Shown in pieces: positions 31,089-43,029 of a DNA stretch of 64,000 nucleotides. How positions within the stretch are numbered: the stretch's first letter is position 1; every line of letters starts with the position of its first letter. Under the pieces are notes generated by a model. It saw only the letters and a list, made by a program, of their open reading frames with translations. It searched no databases and was not told the DNA's origin. The position numbers were made by a program, and so were the translations under genes. This stretch comes from Telopea speciosissima (Eukaryota; Streptophyta; Magnoliopsida; Proteales; Proteaceae): the NCBI RefSeq assembly GCF_018873765.1, contig NC_057924.1:7502001-7566000 (forward strand), written 5' to 3'.

Positions 31089-31823
31089 AAAATAAAAAGA
31101 CGCATAAAGGTGTTTTTAGAAGAAGTCCATATATAGAGGTACATCTCTACAAGGAAAAGACACTTAGCACATATTCTTATGTAGGGGTACATCAATGCAA
31201 AGATATGTGTCTACCAAAAACTTAGGGGTTGTAAGGACATGGATGCCAAGTAACTGCTTTAATGAATAGATTCGAAATAAAAATAAGGGGAAATTATTTA
31301 TGTGGGGACACGTGGCCCCTATACGAGATATGGGGCGAAATAACCACCTTGGCCCCATGATAGGCAGAAACATGGTTTTAGTGCAATGTATCAAATCAGT
31401 ATCATTGACCTTCAAAATTGATACGGTATTAACACGGATCGGCCATATCAGACAAGTTTACCCTTGGGTTTCTTTAAAAAATATGTTTCTTTACTATTTT
31501 ACCCCTTATTAGTACTATTCATCGATACGGTATCAGCTAGGTTTGGATTTCAATCACCTTCAAAATCATGTAGTATCGACCGATACCTCAAACCATCACC
31601 CAAAATGCCCACCCAATTGATGATGCTTTCATATGTGTTCCCATTGGTCCCATGCACTTGCAAGGCCACATTCTCTCACAGATAACTCTTCCCCTAAAAA
31701 TAAGGATCAAACATGAGGGCTCCTGATTCTGATCGACTGTTTTGTCTTATTCGATTCTTATTCTATTTTTCTAAACCATTTCAGGAAGGGTGGAGGACAT
31801 GGTACCCTTTCACAAAGTGCTGT

Positions 31824-32899
31824 TGTTATCAGAGGCATATCTTGTAAGACAAAGCGAGATATACGAAATAGAGAAATACATTATCGCACACCGGTTGCAG
31901 AGTGAAACGAACCGAAAGAAGAAGCACGGACAATCGAGTTGAGTCGTATCGTAAGATACTTTCCTTAAGGATTTAGATGCGCCCTCTTCGCAGCGGGGTT
32001 GACCTTGCACCTTACCCTCCAAGATAAATACAACTCCTAAACGTATAGGTTGCGGAACCTAATACAGTACCAGGGATATCAAACGGCTATACGACCCTCT
32101 TAATACTTAAACAAAAATACGATGTCATCTCTGACGGCATTTGTGGCGGGGACAATACGTCTCTGTTTTCTTCTCTATATCAAAAGCAGGCATGACATGG
32201 TGTATATATATAATCTTCGAGTACCCTTTCATGAAGGGATACATCCGTATGAATACGGGTGATATACGTACAAGGGTGTACCCTTTCATGAAGGGATACA
32301 TCCGTATGAATATAGGTGATATCGTACGGGGTGTACCCTTTCAAGGGAGGTGTGACCGTATGTATACCTCCACGTACGAGGAGGGGTGTAACTATTCATA
32401 TATATGTACGAATAGACCAGTGTGGTTCAACCGTATGGATGAACCAAATCGAGTTTTAAACAAAACATTAAAACTCCTATAAGGTTTTGTCCACACCCAC
32501 ACCCCGACCCCGACCCCGACCTCGACCTCGGCCTCGGCCTCGGCCACGGCCCGGCTCGGCGAGCGCGCGCGCGATTCAAAAGCACCCCAAGGACCCCCCA
32601 CACACTAGAGAGTAGGGTGTCTTCCTCTCCAAAAGGCTCACACCTTAAGGAAACAATCCTATATATATATACCCCTCAAGTAACTCTCCCACAACCAATG
32701 TGGGACTATTCTTGAGCTCAATTCTAGCCTCTTGCACACAAGAGAGTACAACCAATTTCAAACAAAATAGAGGAGGGAAACAAAAAAAAGAGGGAATGAA
32801 ACAAAACACAATTTTGAAACTTTGACACACACTTGAAAAAGTGCTTTTTTGAAACAAGTGCTTTGACCCAAAGTGCTTCTATAAAATAATAATACAACA
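31824..32899 (-). repeat. 3' LTR of the degenerate element
   Basis: Includes a 57-bp tandem repeat (2.5 units, 32221-32345) built on GTACCCTTTCATGAAGGG and a CCCCGA/CCTCGG minisatellite (about 32496-32570). It differs from its partner LTR by scattered 1-3-base differences. Confidence 0.85.
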
Positions 32900-33465
32900 A
32901 TTCCCCACAAGTTTCAAAATAGTGATACATATCGAGTGATAAGTATATTAGACATAGTAGGACACATCGTTGCGGGTGTCTTGAGGACTTGAACCTACAC
33001 TAGGTCGATGAACTACGCCACAGCACAGTGAAGTCGACTTCTTGAACCTTTCCTCATCGGTGTAGCCGACTAGTTCGACCACATCCTACTAGTCGACCGT
33101 TTGTGATATCCTTTTATAAAGATGGACATTTTTAAGCGGCCTTGTCCCCTATCCTGGTCTCATAGATGTTTAGAGAATTCGCCTATAAAATTCTCATCGG
33201 TAAGCGGCCTCACCTCCTACATCTATTTAGGTCGGTCCATAGTGTGCACCACGGTTAACACACCCCCACTTTACATGAGATCCGACTAGATTAAGAGTCT
33301 ATAAGACTCATCCTCCTTCCTTTGTGGTGGTACTACTTTTCCTATCTACCTAGAATGAGCAAAAAATGTAGTAGTACTAGACAGTCATCCAGTGACTTCG
33401 TTTGTACCCTTTGAACCTAATTCAGAATTTACCTCTTCACATAGGTTGGGTGTCCATCACATGAC

Positions 33466-36400
33466 CTATGTCACAGGCCTTAAGCTCATTCCCTTAGATG
33501 AATCATGAATTATTTTTGTAGGCAACGGTTTTGTGAAAACATCAGCTAAGTTGCTTTCAGATTTCACAAAATCAATAGCTATTGTTCCTTCATTAATATA
33601 TTGCCGTACAAAATTATGTCTTAGGCGGATGTGGCGCTTCTTTCCATTGTACATTTTATTCTTAGCTTTAGCTATTGCCGCTTGATTATCACAATGAAGT
33701 GATATCGAAGGCAATGGTTTTGGCCACAATGGAATATCTCGCCATCAAAGTTCGAGCCACTGCTCGGTTCCGCCTTTTCCAAAGCTATAAACTCGGCTTC
33801 CATGGTGGATCTGTACCACGAGATTGCTTTACCGATTTCCACGAAATCGCTCCACCGCCTAGTGTGAAAACATATCCACTAGTTGCTAATGTTTCCTTGG
33901 TATCTCGAAATCCAATTAGCATCACAATAGCCCTCTAACATCTTGGTCTTCCACTTTGTAGTGAAGGCCATAGGCTATCGTTCCCTTTAAATATCGCAAT
34001 AATCTTGTCATAGCATGCCAATGCTCTATACTTGGATTATGAGTGTATTGACTCAATTTCCCAGCTAAAGCGATATCTGTGCAGTGCGAGTTCATTAGAT
34101 ATGTGAATCAACCAATGATTTGTGAGTATTTCTTTTGGGAGACAGTTCCCCAAATTCTTTTGTAAAAAACAATTAATGTCCAAAGGTGTTTTAACCGATG
34201 ATAAATCATTATAACCATACTTCTTTAGTATGGTTTCAACATAATGGGATTGGGATAATATAATCTCTTTTTCTTTTCTCGATGATCTTAATTCCAAGAA
34301 TTACATCAGCCTCCCCATGTCCTTTGTATCAAACTTAGACATTAAGAAACCTTTAGTTTGCTTTACAATGTCTAAACTCGTTCCCATTATCAACATGTCA
34401 TCTACATAAAGTACGATGAACACACCTTTGCCTTTATTGAACTTACTATACAAGCACCTATCAAGCATCATTTATGAGAAAACCATTCGATACAAGTACC
34501 AAATCAAGTTTTTCATGCCACTTGTTTTGGAGCTTGTTTGAGTCCATAAAGTGATCTAACCAACTTACATACCTTGTGTTCTTGTCCAGGCACAACATAA
34601 CCTTGAGGTTGCTTAATGTATATTTCTTCTACCAAGTCGCCATTTAGAAACGCTGTTTCACGTCCATTTGGTGTATAACCAAATTATACATAGATGCAAC
34701 AGCCATCATTACTCGTATAGTAGTTATTCTTGCTTTGGAGCAAATGTGTCAAAGTAATCTATATTCTTCTTTGTCTAAAGCCTTTTACTACTAACCGGGC
34801 TTTAAACTTATCTAGTGATCCATCCGGTTTCAATTTCTTTCGAAATATCCACTTAGTGTCCAACACTTTGGAACCTTTAGGTAAGTCAACTAATATCCAT
34901 GTGTGATTGGCTAAAATGGAATCTAGTTCACTTTTGATGGCCTCTTTCCAAAACACGGCATCTAAAGATGTCACCGCTTCTTTATACGATAAAGGATCAT
35001 TGTCTAAAAGATAGACAACCCAATCACCATCCGAAAAAGTAGCTTTCTTTTGCCTTTTACTCTTCCGTAATTGACTTGAATCACTAGATATAGGTTCAAT
35101 ATTCTTTGACACTTCTTGGCCAAAAGACGATACACTACTATCAACCTTCCTTTCTAATAGGTTAGACTTAAGAGGAAATACATTCTCAAAGTGCATCCCT
35201 TGACTCAATGATATCATTTTCGTCAAACACATCATCTATGGTTTTAATAACCATAAATCGATATGCTGATCTTGAGCTGCATATCCAACAAAAACACAAT
35301 CACATGTCTTTGGTCCTAGTTTCCTTTTCTTTGGTTCTGGTATAGCCACTTTGGCTAGACAACCCCATACCCTTAAATGCTTTATGGTAGGTTTTCTTCC
35401 ATACCATAATTCAAAAGGTAACAATCCGGTTTTCTTGTGCGGAACTCTATTTAAAATATAACATGCCGATAACATGGCATCCCCCACATGTCTAGGGGTA
35501 ACCCGAGCTTATGAGCATTGAATTCATCATTTCCTTCAATGTTCGATTCTTCCTTCTCGCCACCCCATTAGACTCGGGTTGATAAGGGGCGGTGGTCTCA
35601 TGAATAATACCATGGTCCTCACAAAGCGAGAAAGATTAGAGTATTGAGCCTCTATCGGTTCTAAGCCTTTTCACTTTCCTCCTAATTGATTTTCCACCTC
35701 TGCCTTATAGGATATAAAAGCATTACTTGCTTCATCCTTGGACTTAAGAAGGTAAACCATGGTAAATCTAGAGTGGTCATCTATGAATGTAACAACATAT
35801 TTTTACCTCCTCTAGATTCAAGTGACTTATAGTCACAAAGATCACTATGCACCAAATCAAGAAGGCCACTTTGTCGTTCCATTGACCTATGTGGTCTTTT
35901 AGTGAATTTTGCCTCCACACATGTGGGGCACTTTGTCAATGGTTGCTTAATATGATTGTCTATTAAGCCTTTCTTATGCATATAAGAAATATAAGATGCA
36001 TTGCGAGTGACCTAATCTACCATGCCATAAATCATAATAATCAATAAAGTAAGCGGAAGAAGCACTAGGCTTTTCTTTTATTATCTCGAAACACTTAGTA
36101 CAAATAAACCATCGCTAAGATACCCCTTGCCCACAAATACATCATTTTTGAACTACAAGCATCGGACTCAAAAAGTAACTTCATTCCTGCCTTGTTGAGA
36201 AGCGGCCCTGAAATAAGATTGCGTCTTATTTACGGCACATGCAACACATTGTCCAAAACAAGTGTCTTTCTGAAGAGAGCTTCAAAGTAATTTTCCCTTT
36301 GCCGATAACCTTGGTTGTGAGAGTTGCCCATATAGACCTTATCATCTAAAATAGAATAACTCAAAAAAGAGTTTCGGTCCCCACGAGATGTGCCTCGTAG

Positions 36401-36590
36401 CACTGTGTCTATTATCGATCATTTGGTTTTTCAACCAAAATACTTGATTATCATTGCTGCAAAGACTTCCTCTTGACAAGATTGACTTTTGCCTTATCCG
36501 GCAAAACCTTCTTCTTGTTCCAGTCTTTCTTGAAGTGACCCGGCTTGCCGCACATGAAGCAATTTCCTTTCTTCCTCTTTGAGTTTGAAC
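33466..36590 (-). pseudogene. Broken copia pol of the degenerate element
   Basis: Read on the minus strand from the high end: a gag zinc knuckle C-F-M-C-G-K-P-G-H-F-K-K-D-W near 36530-36560, with Trp where the last Cys should be; integrase zinc region C-P-T-C-V-E-A-K (35781-35981); integrase C-part A-C-Y-I-L-N-R-V-P (35236-35487); RT start D-T-K-W-I-F-R-K-K (34759-35235); RT core L-Y-V-D-D-M near 34385-34435; RT C-part (34037-34297); RNase H C-D-N-Q-A-A-I-A (33466-33729). Frameshifts and stops separate all these pieces. Cannot make a working polyprotein. Confidence 0.82.
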
Positions 36591-36848
36591 TTTTCAGAGC
36601 AGGATTGCCTTTCCTCTTAAGATTTGGTTTCTTCTCTCTGTTTCCACCGTTTAAAATTCTGCCGGTGCTGTGCTATCTTATCAAACTACGAGACTATTCT
36701 CGGTTTCTCCATACTTGGTTGTATGGTAGCGAGTAGTATTTTGGGGGCGGCAGGATAGGGGAAGGTCCACGATGGATAATATCCACAGTATTATTCCCAC
36801 CATAGTCTTACACAAAAATAAGCCAAATAAGATCTAAATCCTTAAGAT

Positions 36849-37922
36849 TGTTATCGAGAGGCATATCTTGTAAGACAAAGCGGATATACGAAATAGAGAA
36901 ATACCGTTATCGCACACCGATTGCGAGTGAAACGAACCGAGAAAGAAGAAGCACGGACAATCGAGTTGAGTCGTATCGCAAGATACTTTCCTTAAGGATT
37001 TAGATGCGCCCTCTTCAAGCGGGTTGACCTTGCACCTTACCCTCCAAGATAAATACAACTCCTAAACGTATAGGTTGCAGAACCTAATACGAGTACCGGG
37101 ATATCAAACGGCTATACGACCCTCTTAATACTTAAACAAAAATACAATGATCTGTCTGGAGCAATTTGTGGCGGGGACAATACGTCTCTTTTCTTCTCTA
37201 TATCAAAAGCAGGCATGACATGGTGTATATATATAATACTGGAGTACCCTTTCATGAAGGGATACATCCGTATGAATACAGGTGATATACGTACAAGGGT
37301 GTACCCTTTCATGAAGGGATACATCCGTATGAATATAGGTGATATACGTACAGGGGTGTACCCTTTCAAGGGAGGTGTGACCGTATGTATACCTCCACGT
37401 ACAGGAGGGGGTGTAACTATTCATATATATGTACGAATAGACCAAAGTGTGGTTCAACCGTATGGATGAACCAAATCGAGTTTTAAACAAAACATTAAAA
37501 CTCCTATAAGGTTTTGTCCACACCCACACCCACACCCCGACCCCGACCCCGACCGGCCTCGGCCTCGGCCTCGGCCACGGCCGGCTCCGTTGCTGGCGCG
37601 CGATTCAAAAGCACCCCAAGGACCCCCACACACTAGAGAGTAGGGTGTCTTCCTCTCCAAAAGGCTCACACCTTAAGGAAACAATCCTATATATATACCC
37701 TCAAGTAACTCTCCCACAACCAATGTGGGACTATTCTTGAGCTCAATTCTAGCCTCTTGCACACAAGAGAGTACAACCAATTTCAAACAAAATAGAGGAG
37801 GGAAACAAAAAAAGAGGGAATGAAACAAAACACAATTTTGAAACTTTGACACACACTTGAAAAAGTGCTTTTTGAAACAAGTGCTTTGACCCAAAGTGCT
37901 TCTATAAAATAATAATACAACA
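36849..37922 (-). repeat. 5' LTR of the degenerate element
   Basis: Carries the same 57-bp tandem repeat (37244-37372) and GC-rich minisatellite (37519-37585), with fewer CCTCGG units than its partner. Confidence 0.85.
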
Positions 37923-39338
37923 ATCATGTCATTTCCCTATTTTTTTTTCACTAATGATTTGAAAAGTCTCGTGGCCTCCTTTAAGCCCCTACATGGTTCC
38001 ATTACCTTACCAATTACAGGAAGGAAAGACATTAAAGAGGACAACACAACACTTTGTGGGTTCCATATAGCTAGCATTGATGCTCCTAAGTCCCACCCCT
38101 AACTTGTATGACCTTTATCTGATGTTGTAATTGGAGTGTTGTTGTGCGTATCATGTGGTGCAATAGTGGCCATATGCGTATAATTGAATCTATTGTGCAT
38201 ACATGATCGTTGCTGTGCCGCACAACGTGTACAGCAACACTCCAGTTACACCAACTGATAAAAAATCCAGCTTTATAGGGAGGGAGTGCGTGCAAGGGAC
38301 AACACAACACTTTGTCTTGTTCCTTACGTGAGCAAAGATCCTTTGAGCATACAACGTTTGGATTGTCTATGATGGATTCAAAGGCTTTATTTTTATCTTT
38401 GATGAGTAATAGGACGCAAATGTCTTAATGGCTCGGGCTTAGTTGGATTTGGATTCTCTCAAAAAGTGGGGGTGGCAGGAGATCTCCTTGTAAGATCTCC
38501 CCCCATCTGACACGTGTGTTGGAGAGATTCAAGGACTGGTCTTTGCGAATCTGGCTTACCTCCTTGTTCGAAGAGCAACAAGTCGCTCTTTATAAGCTCG
38601 ATAATTATTGAGGTAATAATCCCACATAGTTTCTGGGTGTTTCAACTATCGAATATAAGTGTCACAAGAGGTCATCCCATTTTGAATCAATTGTTTTTAA
38701 AATGGAAGCTTAATTAATATGGCATTAGAACGGGTACATTGGGTTTTTGCTGATGATGGATCTTCCTCCATCCACAAAGACAGAGTCCAGAAGAGTTCTG
38801 CAAATAAAGGGGAATATTGAGGCTTTGACAATTCGGCATTCTCTACAAGCAAATCACCACTACCTCAGCCCATCCTTTGCAAGACTGCAACTCCACCCTC
38901 TATCACACCCTTTGAAATTCCTCCACCGCATCGCTGCAACCCCGCCCACCCCTTGTTATTCCTTCCAACGTTGCCTCAACATTGCAGCTGCTCTTTCTCA
39001 CTCTTTTCCCTATCCTCTTGTTGGGTACATTTCATACCTTAATATATGTTTTAATATAAATTTACTAGAATAAAGAATCAGACTATGGTGGGTCCCACTG
39101 GATAGAGCCTATCTAACCTAAAACTCTAGTCTTTCCTACAAATACTAGCTGGAGGCAGCAACCTGTATTATTTCAAACTTGATACACAAGGTGCATTACT
39201 TTAAGAAACCTTGTGCTTTAATTAAACATTAAAAATGGTTACAGTCATTGCCGTTATCTTTCCAAAAACTAGTCTCATGTAGAACCCTCAATCAATTTGT
39301 ACCCAACGTCTCTACATTTCTGCGAGGACCATTGAAGG
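37923..39338. other. B2: left arm of the long-TIR element and interior
   Basis: 37924-38110 and 38270-38420 match the left arm in unit C (50306-50640). 38420-38830 matches 50640-51020. The interior has no recognisable transposase. A hairpin interrupts it at 38120-38258. Confidence 0.5.
38120..38258. mobile_element. Foldback element
   Basis: TTGTAATTGGAGTGTTGTTGTG pairs with CAACACTCCAGTTACA near 38235-38258, and ATGATCG/CATGTGG-type inner arms pair loosely. It is absent at the matching place in unit C. Confidence 0.55.
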
Positions 39339-39608
39339 TACGGATGTAAATAAATAGCCGAAATCCATTTCCGTATCTGTGTCCGTATCCTTTTAGCACT
39401 ATCCGAATCTGTCCGAAAGCTAAACGGATGTGGATACGGATAGGCTATAGCTATCCGAAAAGCTATATTTACATGTAAACGGATAATATATCCGATCCGT
39501 ATCCATGTCCGTATTCTTTTAGCACTATCTGAATTCGTCCGAAAGTTAATCGGATGTGGATATGCATATAGCACTATCCGAACCGAATCCGATCCGTTTA
39601 CATCCCTA
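39339..39608. mobile_element. hAT-like non-autonomous element, 270 bp
   Basis: Ends TACGGATGTAAAT and TTTACATCCCTA, flanked by a perfect 8-bp duplication ATTGAAGG (39331-39338 and 39609-39616). The interior is made of ATCCGTATCC-type repeats and is close in kind and length to the element at 41353-41622. Confidence 0.75.
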
Positions 39609-40720
39609 ATTGAAGGGTATCTATTTACAGTTGTAATCCAGAAGCCAAAAAAGATATCACTTCAAATATGGCCGATTTTATTTGAATTTCACAGGGTTTA
39701 ATTGGTCCTTTTCTAAATAGGTGCATAGTAAGGACTAAGGTGAGCGGTTGTTTAGCCTTAATGGAAAAACCCATTTGTGAGAGAGGAGTACGTTGGTTTA
39801 TTCTTACTGGGGATTAGTGAGATAAGTGAAACAGAGAGGATGAATGGAAGATTTGTGAAAATGAAAGCAACGGCAAAAAGCCAAACAACCCACTGGAGAT
39901 TCCTAGCGAACTAAAAATAGGGGTTGATGAGGGGTTGCAGGGATGGGCTGGGGCAATGGTGTTCTAAGAAGAAGAAGAAGAAGAAGAAGAAGGGAAAGAA
40001 GCGAGTTGAATACTAAAAAAAAATAATAATGACAAACTTACTCACAGTAAGACTCGAGAATGGATCATCTATACGTACCAATAGGTGAATGTACATCTCA
40101 GAGTCAATCACATTTTAATTTTGTTTCCATAAAACCCCCTCCCCTTATAAATGGCAAAAATAGGACAGGTAGTTGGCTCTCACATGTACGTTCACCTGTT
40201 GGTACGTGCAGAGAAACCGAACTCGTAAAACTCAGTATTCCATTTTATGAAGAACAAGTAGCGACTAACAAGCGCACAAGGGAGGGATTTATTGTAAGGA
40301 TGTCAAAATCTAACCTGAACTGTTAAGACTGACCAAAACCGATCGAAAAAACCTGGATCAATTGCAAATCGAAGCTTTTTGCAATCCGCCACTACCGATT
40401 TTCTTTATCACCACGAGAATAACTCCTCAATCGAATAAAAAAAAATCAGCTCATCAATGATTAAAAAAAAAAAAAACAAAAGACAACATTTCGGGCATAA
40501 TCGAAAAAATAAATGATAAAAGGATTCAGTATTACTACAACATAGTTCGCACCTGAAAGCCAATGTCATAGATCACCTGGACATCATATCATATGTGCTA
40601 CCTTCCATCCAAATACAAACGTCTAAGGAAACAATCATTTTTACCACATCAGCCGTGATCAACCTTGTATAGTGTTCATAACGTCTAACTTTTCTCAGAA
40701 TAATTATCACCTCCAAAACC
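39609..40720. other. B2 intron-derived sequence with a GAA microsatellite and LINE relic
   Basis: Matches 51030-51990 in unit C. A (GAA)n tract lies at 39967-39992. 40385-40690 on the minus strand matches the LINE zinc-binding relic of unit C (51590-51930). Inverted copies of TACGTACC...GGTACGT (40060-40208) form another hairpin. No gene was seen. Confidence 0.5.
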
Positions 40721-41150
40721 AAGGGAAAAGAAGGGAAGGGATCATCAGCTTGCTAGGCTGTTACCTATATGGTGGAGCCCACCAATTGCTGTCCTCTTTC
40801 AGGAGAGTTTGGCTTTCCTATGAGAGCTAATCATACTCCTTGTAAGGCTGGCGCTGTCTTTCTCTCACTGTTTTCTTCGGATTAGGATGTCTCCAGGGAG
40901 CAGGGAACACCCAGGCGTTGCCAGCCCTTGGACTATGCCGCACACATCCCTAAGTATGCATCGAGATATGTGCGATATAGTTCAGCTGCTGGATGCCCTT
41001 GGCAGAACCCTGGGCGCACGCCTCCCTGGAGATGAGCTCAATTCATTCTCTTCTTGCAATTGGAAATGTTTATGGTGCCTAGCTAGCTTGTAGGGGCTTA
41101 AAAAGGAAGCAATAGGTTTGGAGGTCACGAAACTTTAAATCTTTTCTATT
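40721..41150. mobile_element. Right arm of the long-TIR DNA element (B2), split by a hairpin
   Basis: Inverted, it matches the left arm segment of unit C (50325-50480), including GGGCTTAAAAAGGAAGCAA. A family H4 hairpin with CTCCAGGGAG ends sits in it at 40884-41040. Confidence 0.55.
40884..41040. mobile_element. Foldback MITE (family H4)
   Basis: GGATGTCTCCAGGGAG pairs with CTCCCTGGAGATGAG. The core is GCCGCACACATCC...GGATGCCC, as in the hairpins at 43940-44113 and 48137-48318. Confidence 0.65.
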
Positions 41151-41352
41151 GGCTTTATTTCAATAGTTCTTTTCTCTCCCTTGTGTATAATGTGTCTCTA
41201 ATTTCATCAAAAAATATGTATATAATGTGTCTCTAGTTTAAAAGTAAAGTTGATAACTTATATGTTTAGAATTCATGAATGTGTTTTGTGAGTTATATTG
41301 TGAGTTTTAGATCCTCTAGTAGTAAGTGAATCACACACGCTTGGGTGATGAG

Positions 41353-41622
41353 TAGGGTTGTAAACGGATCAGATTCGGCTCAGATAGTACCATATCGGCA
41401 TCGGCATCGGCATCGGCATCCGATTAACTTTCGAACAGATTCGGATAGTGCTAAATGGATACGGATCGGATATTTTATCCGTTTACATATAAATATAGCT
41501 TTTGGGATAGCTATAGCATATCTGGATCCGCATCCGTTTAGCTTTCGAACAAATTCGAATAGTGCTAAACGAATACGAACACAGATTCGGAAACGGATTT
41601 TGACTATTCATTTACACCCCTA
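41353..41622. mobile_element. hAT-like non-autonomous element, 270 bp, uninterrupted copy
   Basis: Same insertion as 22774-23788 in unit B, without the nested element. Flanks GTGATGAG (41345-41352) and GTAATGAG (41623-41630). The starting block is GGGTTGTAAACGGATC. A short ATCGGC tandem repeat lies near 41395-41420. Confidence 0.75.
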
Positions 41623-41734
41623 GTAATGAGTCCCTAAAGAACCCCAGAGAGTTAAGTGGTCATCTCTAACCCATTGAGTTAATTAATCCTTTCTGGCGCT
41701 TGTTATCTTTTACTTCTTCTGTCACGTATTGAAT

Positions 41735-41964
41735 GGAAAGTAACTCACTGTTTCAAAGAGACTAACCCAGTGGCGGACTTCTTAGTTAGATCGACAACCA
41801 GACTGATGGACTCATCTACTTGTATCTCTCTGCCTCTTTCTATCCAAGAAGAGTTTGTTATTGACGCTCAGAGTAGACCAAGATGTAGATTCATCTCTCG
41901 ATAGCTTTTTCCTTTTAGTATAACCTAATCGTCCTTGTCATTGATAACATTGCTGAAGGTGACA
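41735..41964 (+). mobile_element. LINE RNase H fragment cut by the B2/C junction
   Basis: Same fragment as 23885-24250. It is broken off inside the 3' UTR, where the sequence switches to the left end of unit C. Confidence 0.6.
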
Positions 41965-42108
41965 TTGGTGGTTGATAGGTTTACATGCAAGAGATTGCTT
42001 CCATGGCAAAATGGTATTAGTATTTATGCAATATATTATGTAAGTTAATTAATGTAAGTCGTAGTGTGTTGTAAGTAGTTAATTAGTAGTAGTAAGTACA
42101 AAACAGAC

Positions 42109-42327
42109 CTTTTTTTTTTCTTTCTAAAACTGGAGGTGTCCGGCTTTTGGCCGACTAATTCCCCTGGGGCTCGTGCACTACCCCGTAACACACACAAACT
42201 AGGAGATATTGGGGCCCCCATATTCACCAAGAAGTTTTCTCCTAGACGGATGACCCCAAGAAGGTAGACGGAATCGAAATCAAGACCTTCAGCTTCCTTA
42301 GGCGTCCTCCCTCGAATAGTGAAGTAG
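42109..42327 (-). mobile_element. tRNA-derived SINE, minus strand (unit C copy)
   Basis: Flanked by AAAACAGAC (42100-42108 and 42328-42336). On the minus strand it has a B-box-like TTTCGATTCC and ends in a T/A tract. Same element as 14805-14995. Confidence 0.6.
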
Positions 42328-42336
42328 AAAACAGAC

Positions 42337-43010
42337 TTTTTAAGAAGAAAAATAAGTCTTGCATTTTCAGTTACCATGGCCTTGATATTGTTGTTAGACG
42401 TAGTCGGTACTCGGCAACGTAGTCGGCAGAGAATTCTTAGGGAATGCCGACTACTCTTCGAAGATGGTGTAAAAAAAAAAAAAAAAAAAAAAAGATTTCT
42501 GTTTTGTCATCTTTTGTCCACGTCTCTCTCACAAAAAGTCCCGTCGATCGGTAGAGGCAATGCTGTAAAAGATTCCAGAGAGGATAGAGGATTTAATTGA
42601 TAAGAATTAGAGACGCGTGTTCCACTCGTTAACCAGACAGAGACTCTTCGTTGCTTCTCATATAGTCTAATAATGATTAAAGATTTTTACCCTTCTAGCT
42701 CCTTTCCCTTCCTTTTCCTATAAATGCTCTCCCAATCCTCACTTTCACTTTCACCTAGCCTTCACCAAAACCCTAACCCTAACTTCTCTCCATTGTCTTG
42801 CCCTTGCTTTGATCGAGCTTTCTTCTTTACTTACAAAGTTTCAAGCCTCAACGTTAAGTTGTCATTTCCTTTTATTCTGTAAGTTTTATAAATCTTTGTA
42901 TCTCTTCATATATTGATGATTACTTCTGTTATCACTATCTCTCTTATGACTTTATTCTTTGCTATCTCTTGCTTGCTTTCGATCCTGGTTCTTTGAATAA
43001 TGAATAAAGA
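42337..43010 (+). other. Captured promoter/leader-like segment with TATA and telomere-type repeats
   Basis: Parallels 15000-15545. The conserved stem GTAGTCGGCA / TGCCGACTAC is at 42419-42454. Unique to this copy are CCTATAAATGC (near 42716) and AAACCCTAACCCTAAC (near 42767), features of highly expressed plant promoters, followed by a CT-rich leader. The gene it came from is not recognised and no ORF follows. Confidence 0.4.
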
Positions 43011-43029
43011 AATCATTTTATATTATAAA

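Larger units (their letters stand above)
14655..31225 (+). repeat. Segmental duplication unit B
   Basis: The left boundary is set by the GACATTGGTGGTTGA motif (14650) that also starts unit C (41962). 14655-20300 parallels 41965-48960. 20850-22550 parallels 49080-50510. 22560-24980 parallels 52590-53930. 25410-26028 plus 31089-31225 parallels 53930-54538. The counterpart of 50510-52590 and the GA2ox exons 2-3 are missing. Confidence 0.75.
31824..37922 (-). mobile_element. Degenerate copia-type LTR retrotransposon, 6.1 kb
   Basis: LTRs of 1076 bp (31824-32899) and 1074 bp (36849-37922) start TGTTATC and end ACAACA. A polypurine-like GTGGGGAA lies at the inner edge of the low-coordinate LTR (32900-32912), so the element reads on the minus strand. 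The sequence next to the other LTR is not a recognisable Met-tRNA primer site. Gag is almost absent and pol is broken. It sits in the left arm of the long-TIR element: unit C reads CTGTCATGTC at 50301-50310, where B2 has CTGT, the element, then ATCATGTC. No convincing target-site duplication. Confidence 0.85.
31226..41964 (+). repeat. Segmental duplication unit B2 (intron segment only)
   Basis: At about 31225 the sequence leaves the parallel with 54538 and jumps to the equivalent of 49786. It then follows unit C to about 53065 (41964 here), where it joins the start of unit C. Without the LTR element at 31824-37922 it is about 4.6 kb. It contains no GA2ox exon. The junctions show only 2-10 bp of microhomology. 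Confidence 0.7.

Noticed and set aside
32500-32600. CpG-island-like GC-rich stretch
   Set aside because: It is a simple CCCCGA/CCTCGG minisatellite in an LTR, repeated in the partner LTR, not a gene promoter.
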